NCBI GenBank assembly: GCA_013388425.1
Contig: JACADV010000027.1
Location: 1-34,748, forward strand
Direction: 5' to 3'
Length of the DNA: 34,748 nucleotides
Origin: Thermoanaerobaculaceae bacterium
GTDB taxonomy: Bacteria > Acidobacteriota > Thermoanaerobaculia > Thermoanaerobaculales > Thermoanaerobaculaceae
Below, in pieces: positions 23,398 through 30,649 of the stretch; position 1 is the stretch's first letter; each line of letters begins with the position of its first letter. A program made the position numbers and the translations under genes. Under the pieces are notes generated by a model. The model saw only the letters and a list, made by a program, of their open reading frames with translations, had not been told where the DNA came from and did not search any database.

Positions 23398-23898
23398 GCT
23401 GCCCTGCTGCAGCTCTTCCTGGTGGCGGGTGGCCAGATTTTCCAGCTGATCCCTGATGGCCCCCACCGAGCCGCCCGCGGACCCTCCCGGTGAACCCAGC
23501 GCCTCCATGGCTTCTTGGACCAGGCGTCGCGCCCGCCGGCGTTCCGGATCGCCCGCTCCCGGCCCTGCGGCAAGGAGGGCATCGGCGGCGGCGCGCAGCT
23601 TCACGGCAGCCCGGTACGGTGCAGTGCCAGGCGTGGTTGCGGCGGCCCAGCCAGCACAGGTGGCGGCCGCCTCGGCCAGTTCCTGGCGGGGAAGCTCGGC
23701 GACTCCCGACAGCTCGTCCAGACGCCTGGCGAGCGCTCGCGCCGCCTCCTCCTCGAAGGGGAGCGGTGCGGTGTCGTCCCGGAGCGTCGTCGACACCGAC
23801 TGGACCGCCTCGAAGCTCTTCTTGGTGTCGCGGGCGGAAAGGGTGAGCACCACGGCCACCGCCACGAGGAGCACCACGAGACCCAGGATCGCTCGCAT
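23383..23898 (-). CDS. Membrane-anchored helical protein of unknown function
   Basis: 171 residues. One N-terminal membrane helix (MRAILGLVVLLVAVAVVLTL) then a soluble, strongly helical Ala/Glu/Arg-rich domain (LPFEEEAARALARRLDELSG, LPRQELAEAAATCAGW, YRAAVKLRAAADALLAAG, RRRARRLVQEAMEALG), a Gly/Ser hinge and a final amphipathic helix (IRDQLENLATRHQEEL). A good ribosome site GGAGGTGG precedes the ATG. It is unrelated in sequence to the coiled-coil protein at 29370 although similar in plan. Upstream, TAGTCT with GCGACA at 17 bases makes a plausible promoter. Function unknown. Confidence 0.75.
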   Translation of the reverse strand: MRAILGLVVLLVAVAVVLTLSARDTKKSFEAVQSVSTTLRDDTAPLPFEEEAARALARRLDELSGVAELPRQELAEAAATCAGWAAATTPGTAPYRAAVKLRAAADALLAAGPGAGDPERRRARRLVQEAMEALGSPGGSAGGSVGAIRDQLENLATRHQEELQQGSEALP

Positions 23899-23917
23899 GA
23901 CTACCACCTCCCCCACG

Positions 23918-23946
23918 AGACTACACCTGCGGGGCGGGAGTGTCGC
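23918..23946 (-). promoter_or_regulatory. Promoter of the 23898 gene
   Basis: On the - strand GCGACA (23946-23941), a 17-base spacer and TAGTCT (23923-23918). The ribosome site GGAGGTGG and the ATG follow within 25 bases. The 136-base divergent gap (23899-24034) shows no clear promoter for the + gene. Confidence 0.4.
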
Positions 23947-24034
23947 CTCGCAGGGACAGGGGTACGCGCCGCCACGTGGTGACGCGCACAGCCAGTGGCA
24001 CGGCTGATGCATTGGCGCCCGCCGGAGGTGGCCG

Positions 24035-24928
24035 ATGCGATACGCTCTGACCGTTGCCCTGGCCGTGACGCTGGTGGCGGGGACCGTCTCGGGCCGCGAG
24101 CTCACCTGGGTGTACGTGGTCCCGGCGGCGGCCAACACCACCGGCCTCAACGGCACCGACTGGCATACCGATCTCACCCTCTACAACCCCCACACCACCA
24201 CCCTGCCAGTGGTGCTGCAGTTCCTCCCCTCGGGGCGGGACAACCGTAGTGGCGTGCCCACCGTGGAGCTGGAGCTGGCCCCCTGGGAAACCTTGAACCT
24301 CTGGGACGTGCTGGGTCCGCACGGCTTCGCTGCACGCGGCAAGACCGGCGCGCTCCTCGTCTACGCCGACGACGACCGCGTCTCCTGCAGCGGGTCGAGC
24401 TGTGATTTTGCGGTGTTTTCCCGCACCTATACGCTCAATCCCTCGGGCGGCAGCGGCGAGTTCGGCCAGGGCATCGCCGGTTTCCCCGCCTCCCTGGGGC
24501 TGGATCGCAGCGTCATCGCCTACCTGCCGCAACTCACCGACGACAGCTCCTTCCGGACCAACCTGGGGGTGGCGTCGTGGACGGCAGCAGCGGTGACGGT
24601 GCGCGTGGAGCTGCAGGATCGCTCTGGGCACATCCTCGACCGGCGCGACCACGTGGTGCCGCCCTACGGGCACATCCAGTGGCGGGTGGAGCACGGGGTG
24701 GCGGGTGGCACGGCTGCGGTGTACATCGTGGCGGGGCCGGACGACGCCATGGTCTACCCGTACGCTTCGGTGGTGAACTGGGTCACCGGCGACCCCGCCT
24801 ACGTGGAGGCCCACCTCACCACCGTGGGTCTCACTGCCCAGACAGCCCTGGGGCGCTCGCCGCGGCAGCGCCCACCGGCCCTACCCGTACCGACCTTCTC
24901 CCGCGCCCTGCTGGCCCAGAACCGCTAG
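24035..24928 (+). CDS. Secreted protein of unknown function (VPAAA-type)
   Basis: 297 residues with signal peptide MRYALTVALAVTLVAGTVSG. The mature protein starts LTWVYVVPAAANTTGLNGTDWHTDLTLYNP, a pattern of secreted Acidobacteria/Thermoanaerobaculia proteins made of beta-sandwich units. Two units seem present: residues about 22-135 and about 148-270 (SVIAYLPQLTDDSSFRTNLGVAS...VTVRVELQDRSGHILDRRDHV). Both share the 'T(N/D)LxxxN/S... L.F/L.. G' layout. The pair of Cys in SCSGSSC (about 118-124) may form a disulfide. Possibly a surface or adhesion protein; no enzyme motif is seen. Ribosome site GGAGGTGG; it is divergent from the membrane protein gene at 23898. Confidence 0.7.
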   Translation: MRYALTVALAVTLVAGTVSGRELTWVYVVPAAANTTGLNGTDWHTDLTLYNPHTTTLPVVLQFLPSGRDNRSGVPTVELELAPWETLNLWDVLGPHGFAARGKTGALLVYADDDRVSCSGSSCDFAVFSRTYTLNPSGGSGEFGQGIAGFPASLGLDRSVIAYLPQLTDDSSFRTNLGVASWTAAAVTVRVELQDRSGHILDRRDHVVPPYGHIQWRVEHGVAGGTAAVYIVAGPDDAMVYPYASVVNWVTGDPAYVEAHLTTVGLTAQTALGRSPRQRPPALPVPTFSRALLAQNR

Positions 24929-24967
24929 GAGCAGGCCGCACTCTCGTCCCACCGCGGCAAGCCCTGC

Positions 24968-24973
24968 TAGAAT
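24968..24973 (+). promoter_or_regulatory. -10-like TGCTAGAAT before the GTPase-kinase fusion gene
   Basis: Extended -10 TGC + TAGAAT, nine bases before the ATG at 24983; no -35 or ribosome site is visible. The transcript would carry only about two or three bases before the start codon. Confidence 0.48.
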
Positions 24974-24982
24974 GGCCGCGGC

Positions 24983-27139
24983 ATGGTACAGTTCGATAAC
25001 CAGTACAAGCAGGTCAAGCTCAAGGTCGTCTACTACGGCCCAGCGCTGGGCGGCAAGACCACGTGCCTGAAGTACATCCACCGCGTCACGGACCCTACGC
25101 GGCGCACCAAGCTCTACGCCCTCAACACCGCCTCCGACCGCACCCTCTTCTTCGACCTCCTGGGCATCGACTTGGGGCGGGTGCGCGGCTACCGGTTGAT
25201 GCTGCAGCTGTTCACCGTCCCCGGCCAGGTGCAGTACAACGCCACCCGCCGGGCGGTGCTGGCCGGTGCGGACGGGGTGCTGTTCGTGGCCGACTCGCAG
25301 AGCTCGCAGCAGACCGCCAACGAGCAGAGCCTGGCCAACCTGGCCGAGAACTTGAAGGCCAACGGCCTGGATGCCGCCACCATCCCGCTGGTGTTCGCCT
25401 ACAACAAGCGGGATCTGCCCGAAGCCATGGACTGCGCCACCCTCAACGCGTCCCTCAACCGGCGGGGGGTCCCCTGGTTTGCCACGGTGGCCACCACCGG
25501 CGAGGGGGTCATGGAGTCGTTCGCGGCCATTGCCGAGGCCACCGTCCGGTCGGTGGGCGACCGCCTCGGGCTGGCAGCCCAGCCGGAGGCAATGGAGCGG
25601 CTCCTGGTGGGGGTGCGCGCGGCGCTGCAACCGTTCTTGGGTCCCCCTCCTAGCGCCGAGAGCGAGGTGGTGATCCGCCCCAAGGCCACAGCGGAAACGC
25701 TCTCCGCCGAGGAGCTGGTGTCGGAGGCGGTGCGGGCCAACCTGAGCATGACCGACCTCAACGCCAAGCTGGATCAGCTCGGCCAGGAACTGGCGCGGCG
25801 GATTCGGCAGCTGCGGGCAATCAACGAGTTTGGTCGCCTCATGTCGGGCGCCCGCCAGAGCCGTCAGGTGACCTCGGGCTTTCTGGATGCCCTGTTGCGG
25901 GAGCTGGGGGTGAGCTGCGGCTCGCTCCTGCTGGAGCGCAACGGCACCCTCGAGGAGGTGGAGCGGCGCGGTCTGGCGGAGGACCCCTTCGCGAGACCCC
26001 AGGCGGACGGGCGGTCGCCGGTGGCTGCGGTGGTGGAGAGCCAGCAGCCGTTCGTGGTGTTCGTGGACGAGACAGGGCCGATCACCTCGCGCCTGACCGA
26101 GGAGCTGCTGGGACTGGGGCTGGTGGCGGGGTTGTCGGTGCCGCTGGTGGCCCAGGGGCGGGTGCTGGGCGTGGCCACCGCCTACGGCGATGCCGCACGC
26201 GGCGCCTTCAGCGACGACGACCGGGATCTGGCCATGGGGCTGGCGGCCAACGCGGCAGTGGCCCTCGCCCACCTGCGGGCCCTCGGCGCGCTGGAGGAGG
26301 CCAACCGCACCCTGGAAGCGACGGTGGCGGCCCGCACCCGCGAGCTGGAGCTGGCCCTCACCCAGCAGAAGGTTCTGACTGAGCAGTTGGAGGCGCGGCG
26401 GCAGGAGCTCGAGGCGGCCAACGCCCGCCTGGGAGAACTGGAGGCGCTCAAGGGAGAGCTCCTCTCGTACGTGGCCTCTGCCTTCGAGGAGCCGGTGCGG
26501 TCCATCCAGACCGCTGCCCGCGTCCTGATGCGCGAGGAAGGCGTGTCCGAGAAGGCGACCAAGCTCCTCGAAGTGGTCCACGCCGAGGTGACCCGTCTGG
26601 CCGACCTCATCGTCTCCACCCGCCAAGCCACCGTTCTCAGTGCAGCGGAGGGCGGCTCCGTGACGGAGGTGGCGGTTGCCGACCTGATGAAGCGGGCCCT
26701 CTCGCCGCTGCGGAGCGCCATCGGGGAGCGCAAGCTCTCGGTCCACGTCAAGGTGGCGCAGGGGCTGGAGCGGCTCCTGGCGCGGGCGGAGCAGCTGGAA
26801 GTGGCGCTGCGGGCGGTGCTGCGCAACGCCGTGGAGTACAACACCCCGGGCGGCAGCGTCACGGTCATCGTCCAGCCCACGCAGCGGGACGGCAAGGCGT
26901 TTACCGAAATCCAGGTGACGGACACGGGCCAGGGGATACCCGCCGAGGACATCCCCAAGGCTCGGGAGCGCTTCTGGCGGGGGGCTGCCGGCGAGGCGGC
27001 CGCCCACGGCTTGGGGTTGGGGCTGACGGTGGCGAGTCGCGTGGCCGAGGCGCACCAGGGGACGCTGGAGATCCGTTCGGAACCTGGCCGCGGCACCACC
27101 GTCTCCATCCTCCTCCCGGCGCGGTCCACCCCCGCCTGA
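24983..27139 (+). CDS. MglA-type GTPase / GAF / histidine-kinase-like fusion protein
   Basis: 718 residues, cytosolic. (1) About 1-195: Ras-like GTPase of the MglA family, with P-loop GPALGGKT (19-26), SDRTLFFDLLGIDLG (51-65), FTVPGQVQYNATRR (77-90), VLFVADSQ and NKRDLP (141-146). (2) About 245-432: helical linker and GAF domain (CGSLLLERN...AGLSVPLVAQGRVLGVATAYG...FSDDDRDLAMGLAANAAVALA). (3) 434-490: coiled coil. (4) 486-550: dimerisation-like helix where the expected phospho-acceptor His is Ser499 (ASAFEEP in place of SHELRTP). (5) 560-718: HATPase with Asn615, DTGQG (647-651), GLGLGL (676-681). GTPase motifs and ATPase motifs look complete; phosphotransfer by the standard His does not. MglA-type GTPases set polarity in gliding bacteria; a role in signalling is inference. 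Near-leaderless start. Confidence 0.88.
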   Translation: MVQFDNQYKQVKLKVVYYGPALGGKTTCLKYIHRVTDPTRRTKLYALNTASDRTLFFDLLGIDLGRVRGYRLMLQLFTVPGQVQYNATRRAVLAGADGVLFVADSQSSQQTANEQSLANLAENLKANGLDAATIPLVFAYNKRDLPEAMDCATLNASLNRRGVPWFATVATTGEGVMESFAAIAEATVRSVGDRLGLAAQPEAMERLLVGVRAALQPFLGPPPSAESEVVIRPKATAETLSAEELVSEAVRANLSMTDLNAKLDQLGQELARRIRQLRAINEFGRLMSGARQSRQVTSGFLDALLRELGVSCGSLLLERNGTLEEVERRGLAEDPFARPQADGRSPVAAVVESQQPFVVFVDETGPITSRLTEELLGLGLVAGLSVPLVAQGRVLGVATAYGDAARGAFSDDDRDLAMGLAANAAVALAHLRALGALEEANRTLEATVAARTRELELALTQQKVLTEQLEARRQELEAANARLGELEALKGELLSYVASAFEEPVRSIQTAARVLMREEGVSEKATKLLEVVHAEVTRLADLIVSTRQATVLSAAEGGSVTEVAVADLMKRALSPLRSAIGERKLSVHVKVAQGLERLLARAEQLEVALRAVLRNAVEYNTPGGSVTVIVQPTQRDGKAFTEIQVTDTGQGIPAEDIPKARERFWRGAAGEAAAHGLGLGLTVASRVAEAHQGTLEIRSEPGRGTTVSILLPARSTPA

Positions 27140-27165
27140 GCGGCCCACCAGCGCGTCGGTTGGGC

Positions 27166-27171
27166 TAGACT
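27166..27171 (+). promoter_or_regulatory. -10-like TAGACT before the ATP-grasp gene
   Basis: TAGACT, nine bases before the ATG at 27181, no ribosome site. Same spacing as at the preceding gene. Confidence 0.42.
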
Positions 27172-27180
27172 GGCGTGTCC

Positions 27181-28062
27181 ATGGCGCGCCTGGCGGTCCT
27201 CACCTCCAAGCCCGATCTTCCCCTCTACCGGGAGCTCCAGGCAGCCGCTCGCGCCGCGGGGCATCGCCTGAGCGTCCTTAACGGCCTCGACCTGGTGGCC
27301 ATGGCCACCCCCCCCAGCGTGTGGGACTCCCGGCGGAATGCGCCAGTGCGCGGGATCGCGGCCCTCCTCCCCCGCGTGGGCAACTGGCGCCCCGATTCGG
27401 TGCTGGCCGTCTTGGCTGCCTTCGAAGCCTCGGGCGTGCCCGTCCTCAACCGCCCCGCGCCCATCCGCCGCGGCCGCGACCACTGGCGCACGGTGGCAGC
27501 GCTGGCGGCGGCCGGGCTGCCCCACCCGGAGACGGTGGCCGGGGCCGAGCCGGAGGCGCTCGTACGCGCGGTGGAGGCGACCTTCGCGTACCCCTGCGTG
27601 GTGAAACAGCGCCGTTCGCGCATGGGCGTGGGCGTGATCCGCTGCGCCTCTCGGGCCGAGCTGGAGGCCGTGCTGGACTCCTGCTGGCGCCTGGGGGACG
27701 AGGTGATCGTGCAGCGCTTCTGCCCCCCCGGGGGGGTGAGCCGGCGGGTGGTGGTGCTGGACGGGGAAGCGCTGGGAGCCGCCGAACACCGGGCCGAGCC
27801 GGGGGAGTTCCGCGCCAACGCGGCCCGCGGCGCCGGCGTGGTGGGGGTGGAGCTGGACCAGGCCCAGGCGGATCTGGCCGTGGCGGCGGCAGCGGTGGTG
27901 GGCCTCGACTTTGCGGGTATCGACCTCATCCCCGACGGCGAGGGGTGGGTGGTGGGCGAGGTCAACCCCACCCCGGGCTGGAAACACTTTGCGGCCGCCA
28001 CCGGTCTCCCCGTGGCGGAGCGGGTGGTGGAGGCGCTGCTCCGCCGGGCCGAACCGTGGTGA
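27181..28062 (+). CDS. ATP-grasp ligase, RimK-like
   Basis: 293 residues. N-terminal Rossmann-like part (MARLAVLTSKPDLPLYRELQAAARAAGH, LLPRVGNWRPDSVLAVLAAFEASGVPVLN), then ATP-grasp domain: YPCVVKQRRSRMGVGVI, EVIVQRFCPP, VVVLDGEALGAAEHR and metal site GLDFAGIDLIPDGEGWVVGEVNPTPGW. This arrangement matches RimK/LysX/MptN-type enzymes that add an amino acid to a carboxylate, but the substrate (a protein tail, an amino-acid carrier, a cofactor) is not deducible. A GTG at 27175 is possible but would leave only three bases after TAGACT; the ATG at 27181 is preferred. The stop overlaps the methyltransferase start (GTGA). Confidence 0.82.
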   Translation: MARLAVLTSKPDLPLYRELQAAARAAGHRLSVLNGLDLVAMATPPSVWDSRRNAPVRGIAALLPRVGNWRPDSVLAVLAAFEASGVPVLNRPAPIRRGRDHWRTVAALAAAGLPHPETVAGAEPEALVRAVEATFAYPCVVKQRRSRMGVGVIRCASRAELEAVLDSCWRLGDEVIVQRFCPPGGVSRRVVVLDGEALGAAEHRAEPGEFRANAARGAGVVGVELDQAQADLAVAAAAVVGLDFAGIDLIPDGEGWVVGEVNPTPGWKHFAAATGLPVAERVVEALLRRAEPW

Positions 28063-29243
28063 CGGCCGGCGACCCCTTCCGCGTGGCCGGGCGGGTGTGG
28101 CTGCGCCCGGGCCGGGAGGCTTCGGTGCGGCGCGGGCACCCGTGGATCTACCGGGGCAGCCTGGCGACCCCCTTGGGCTCATCCTCGCTGCCAGTAGAGG
28201 TCTCCTCGCAGGCGGGTGAACGGTTGGGCGTAGCGCTGCCGGGCTCCTCGGGGGCCTCCCTGGCGCTGCGGGTGGTGGCCTGGGGGAACGAGGAGTGGAG
28301 TGCCGCCACCCTCCAGCAGCGACTGCGGACGGCGGTTTCCTTGCGGGAGCGCCTGGGCATCGACGCCGACGCCTACCGCCTGGTGCACGCAGAGGGGGAC
28401 GGTCTCCCGGGGCTGGTGGTGGATCGCTACGGGGTGTACGCGGTGGTGGAGCTGTACGAGGCCGCCTGGGAAGCCTACCTGGACCACCTGGCGCAGTTCC
28501 TGGGCACGGCCGTGGGGTGTGCCGCGGTGCTGGTGCGCCGTCCCTACGCTGGCCGCGCCCCCGTGGAGGCTCGAGTTGGCGCCGCTCCAACTGGAGTCGT
28601 GACGGTGCGCGAGGGACAGCTGGTGCTGCCGGTGGACCTCGTGAAGGGGCAAAAGACCGGTCTGTTCCTGGATCAACGCGAGAACCGCCGGCGCGTGGCG
28701 GAGCTTGCGGCGGGGTGCGAGGTGCTGAACCTCTTCTCCTACTCGGGCGGGTTTGCCGTGGCGGCGCTGCTGGGCGGGGCTGTGGCAGCGGTGAACGTGG
28801 ACGCTTCCGGCGATGCCCTCGCCCTTGCCCGGGAGGCGTACCGGCGCAACGGCCTGCCGGTGGTGGAGGGGGACTTCCTGCGCGGCGACGCTTTCTTCTT
28901 GGCGCGGGAGCTAGTGGCAGCGGGGCGACGCTTCGACCTCGTCGTGGTGGACCCGCCAGCGTTCGTGAAGCGCAAGGGGGATCTCGCCCGTGGCCTCGCG
29001 GGCTACCGCGACATCAACCACAAGGCCCTCCGCCTGCTGCGCCCCGGTGGCATCCTCGTCACCGCCTCCTGCTCCGCCCTGGTGGGGGAGGCGCAGTTTG
29101 CCGGTGCGCTGCAGGCAGCGGCGGTGGATGCGGGGCGACGGGTGACGGTGCTGGAGCGGCGCGGCGCGGGTCCCGACCACCCGGTGGCGCTGGCGTGCCC
29201 CGAGATGGAGCACCTCAAGGTGCTGTTCTGCCGCGTGACGTGA
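28059..29243 (+). CDS. Class I SAM-dependent rRNA cytosine methyltransferase (RlmI-like)
   Basis: 394 residues. N-terminal PUA-like part (FRVAGRVWLRPGREASVRRGHPWIYRGSL), central EEHUD-like region (RLVHAEGDGLPGLVVDRYG), then a methyltransferase core: KTGLFLDQRENRR, VLNLFSYSGGFAVAALLGG (SAM motif), DFLRGDAFFL, LVVVDPPAFVKRKGD (PP motif) and GGILVTASCS with the catalytic Cys. The family (COG1092) methylates C5 of cytosine in 23S rRNA, as with RlmI at C1962; exact position is not known here. The GTG at 28059 overlaps the ATP-grasp stop by four bases (28056 is an alternative). There is also an upstream open frame, not coding. Confidence 0.92.
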   Translation: MTAGDPFRVAGRVWLRPGREASVRRGHPWIYRGSLATPLGSSSLPVEVSSQAGERLGVALPGSSGASLALRVVAWGNEEWSAATLQQRLRTAVSLRERLGIDADAYRLVHAEGDGLPGLVVDRYGVYAVVELYEAAWEAYLDHLAQFLGTAVGCAAVLVRRPYAGRAPVEARVGAAPTGVVTVREGQLVLPVDLVKGQKTGLFLDQRENRRRVAELAAGCEVLNLFSYSGGFAVAALLGGAVAAVNVDASGDALALAREAYRRNGLPVVEGDFLRGDAFFLARELVAAGRRFDLVVVDPPAFVKRKGDLARGLAGYRDINHKALRLLRPGGILVTASCSALVGEAQFAGALQAAAVDAGRRVTVLERRGAGPDHPVALACPEMEHLKVLFCRVT

Positions 29244-29318
29244 GTGGCGCCGGCTCGGGCGGCCGGGTTGACGGTGGCAGGGGCGCTGCAGCGGGTACCG
29301 TGACGAGAGGGCCGTCGC

Positions 29319-29347
29319 TTGACGCCAGCGCCAGCTGGTCGTAGGCT
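29319..29347 (+). promoter_or_regulatory. Sigma-70-type promoter of the 29370-30625 gene pair
   Basis: TTGACG (29319-29324), a 17-base spacer and TAGGCT (29342-29347). The ribosome site GGGAGGC follows and then the ATG at 29370. The 126-base gap before it (29244-29369) holds nothing else recognisable. Confidence 0.58.
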
Positions 29348-29369
29348 CCCTCCACCCGTGGGAGGCAGC

Positions 29370-29777
29370 ATGAGGACCGTCATTGCGCTGATCGTGCTCG
29401 TGGCCGCGGGCCTCGTCGTCTACAACGTGGCAACCACCGGCGAGGTGCGGCTGCTCCCCCGTCGTATGTCGGCGGAGGAACGGGAGATTGCCGAGCTGGA
29501 GCGCCAGCTCGCGGCCGTCAAGGGGGAGTTCGAACGGGCAGTGAAGGCGGCGGCGGGTTCAAGCGCCGAGGTGAAGGCCCAGGTGGAGGCGGCCCGCGTG
29601 CAGGTGCAGCGCATCCAGCAGCGCCTGGACGCCACCGTGGCGCGCCTGGGTGCCGTGACCCGGGAGCGGGCGCACCGCTGGTCGGACCGGGCTGCCGATC
29701 GCGCCCGGGCGCTGGAGCGAGCGGTGGAGGCGTTCCGCCGCGAGCTGCGCAGGCCTTCCGGCCAGGGGGAGCCATGA
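29370..29777 (+). CDS. Membrane-anchored coiled-coil protein of unknown function
   Basis: 135 residues. One N-terminal membrane helix (TVIALIVLVAAGLVVYNV), then long helices typical of a coiled coil: SAEEREIAELERQLAAVKGEFERAVKAAAG, VEAARVQVQRIQQRLDATVARLG and RAADRARALERAVEAFRREL. No catalytic motif. GGGAGGCAGC precedes the ATG. The stop overlaps the ATG of the acid phosphatase gene (ATGA), so the two are likely co-expressed. It may be a stalk or scaffold in the inner membrane; this is inference only. Confidence 0.75.
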   Translation: MRTVIALIVLVAAGLVVYNVATTGEVRLLPRRMSAEEREIAELERQLAAVKGEFERAVKAAAGSSAEVKAQVEAARVQVQRIQQRLDATVARLGAVTRERAHRWSDRAADRARALERAVEAFRRELRRPSGQGEP

Positions 29778-30625
29778 AGGCAGCGAGCAGAAGCGCGATC
29801 CTGATTGCACTGCTCCTGGCGAGTTACCGGTCGGCAGCCGTGCCGGTGCGAGCGCTGCAAGACGACTGTGGCCAGCTGGCAGCCCACGAGCTACTCAACG
29901 CCGTCCTGTGGATGCAGCGTGCGGCAGAGTACCGGGCCAGCACCCGCCAGGTCTTTGCCACCGCGCGAGTCAACCTGGAGCGCGCCCTCGCCGACCCTAC
30001 CTGGCCCCCCGCGGTGGCGCCGCCGGACTCCGCCCCCCCTCCCCAGCGCTACGCCGTGATCGTGGATGCGGACGAGACGATCCTCGACAACTCGCTAACC
30101 GCCGCCGCGCAGATCCTGGCCGGGCAGGGCTCGTTCGATCGGGAGGCGTGGGCCCGGTGGGAGGAGCAGGGTGCCGCCCCGGCGCTGGAAGGTGCTGTGG
30201 AGTTCTTGGCCTTTGCTGCCGCGCGCGGTGTCACCGTATTTTTCGTCAGCAACCGCCGCAACGAGGCGGGGTTGCGGAAAAACCTGGCGGCGTTGGGGGT
30301 GGCGCTGCCCGCCCAGCCGGACGTGGTGCTGGTTCGCGGCGAGTGCGACGGGGCGGCGGACAAGAGCTGCCGTCGCCAGGCCGTGGCTCGGAAGTACCGG
30401 GTTGTGCTGCTGATCGGCGATGACTTGGGGGACTTCCTGTCCGTGGAGGGGTTGTCAGCTGCGGCGCGGCTGGCGGCCGTGGGGAAGGCGGCCGATCGCT
30501 GGGGCAGGGAGTGGCTCGTCCTTCCCAACCCCGTCTACGGCTCGTGGGAACGAGCGCTCCTCCCCCCTGACGCCGACGACTGCACGAGGGTCCGCGCCAA
30601 GCTGGCTGCGCTCCAAACTCCCTAG
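29774..30625 (+). CDS. Exported HAD acid phosphatase, lipoprotein e(P4)/class III-B-like
   Basis: 283 residues. N-terminal signal-like segment (SAILIALLLASYRSAAVPV), no cysteine in a lipobox position, so it is probably soluble periplasmic rather than a lipoprotein. Family features: LNAVLWMQRAAEYRAS (helical cap start), nucleophile motif VDADETILDNS (Asp98, Asp100), VEFLAFAAARGVTVFFVSNRR and metal motif LLIGDDLGDFLS, near the end a PNPVYGSWE signature typical of this family. Members remove phosphate from nucleoside monophosphates and cofactors such as NMN outside the cytoplasm. Coupled to the coiled-coil gene by an ATGA overlap. Convergent with the LamG-dehydrogenase gene. Confidence 0.9.
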   Translation: MKAASRSAILIALLLASYRSAAVPVRALQDDCGQLAAHELLNAVLWMQRAAEYRASTRQVFATARVNLERALADPTWPPAVAPPDSAPPPQRYAVIVDADETILDNSLTAAAQILAGQGSFDREAWARWEEQGAAPALEGAVEFLAFAAARGVTVFFVSNRRNEAGLRKNLAALGVALPAQPDVVLVRGECDGAADKSCRRQAVARKYRVVLLIGDDLGDFLSVEGLSAAARLAAVGKAADRWGREWLVLPNPVYGSWERALLPPDADDCTRVRAKLAALQTP

Positions 30626-30649
30626 CCTGCTGCACTCCGGGGCAGCGGG

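Noticed and set aside
24881-27148. A 755-codon open frame on the - strand
   Set aside because: It is antisense to the GTPase-kinase fusion gene, whose motifs are unmistakable. Long antisense frames are normal in GC-rich DNA and the translation is low complexity (His, Gly, Leu).
26182-28590. An 802-codon open frame on the - strand
   Set aside because: It spans the 3' end of the fusion gene, the ATP-grasp gene and part of the methyltransferase gene, all of which have clear domain motifs. The translation is Pro/Arg/Ala-rich with no recognisable domain.
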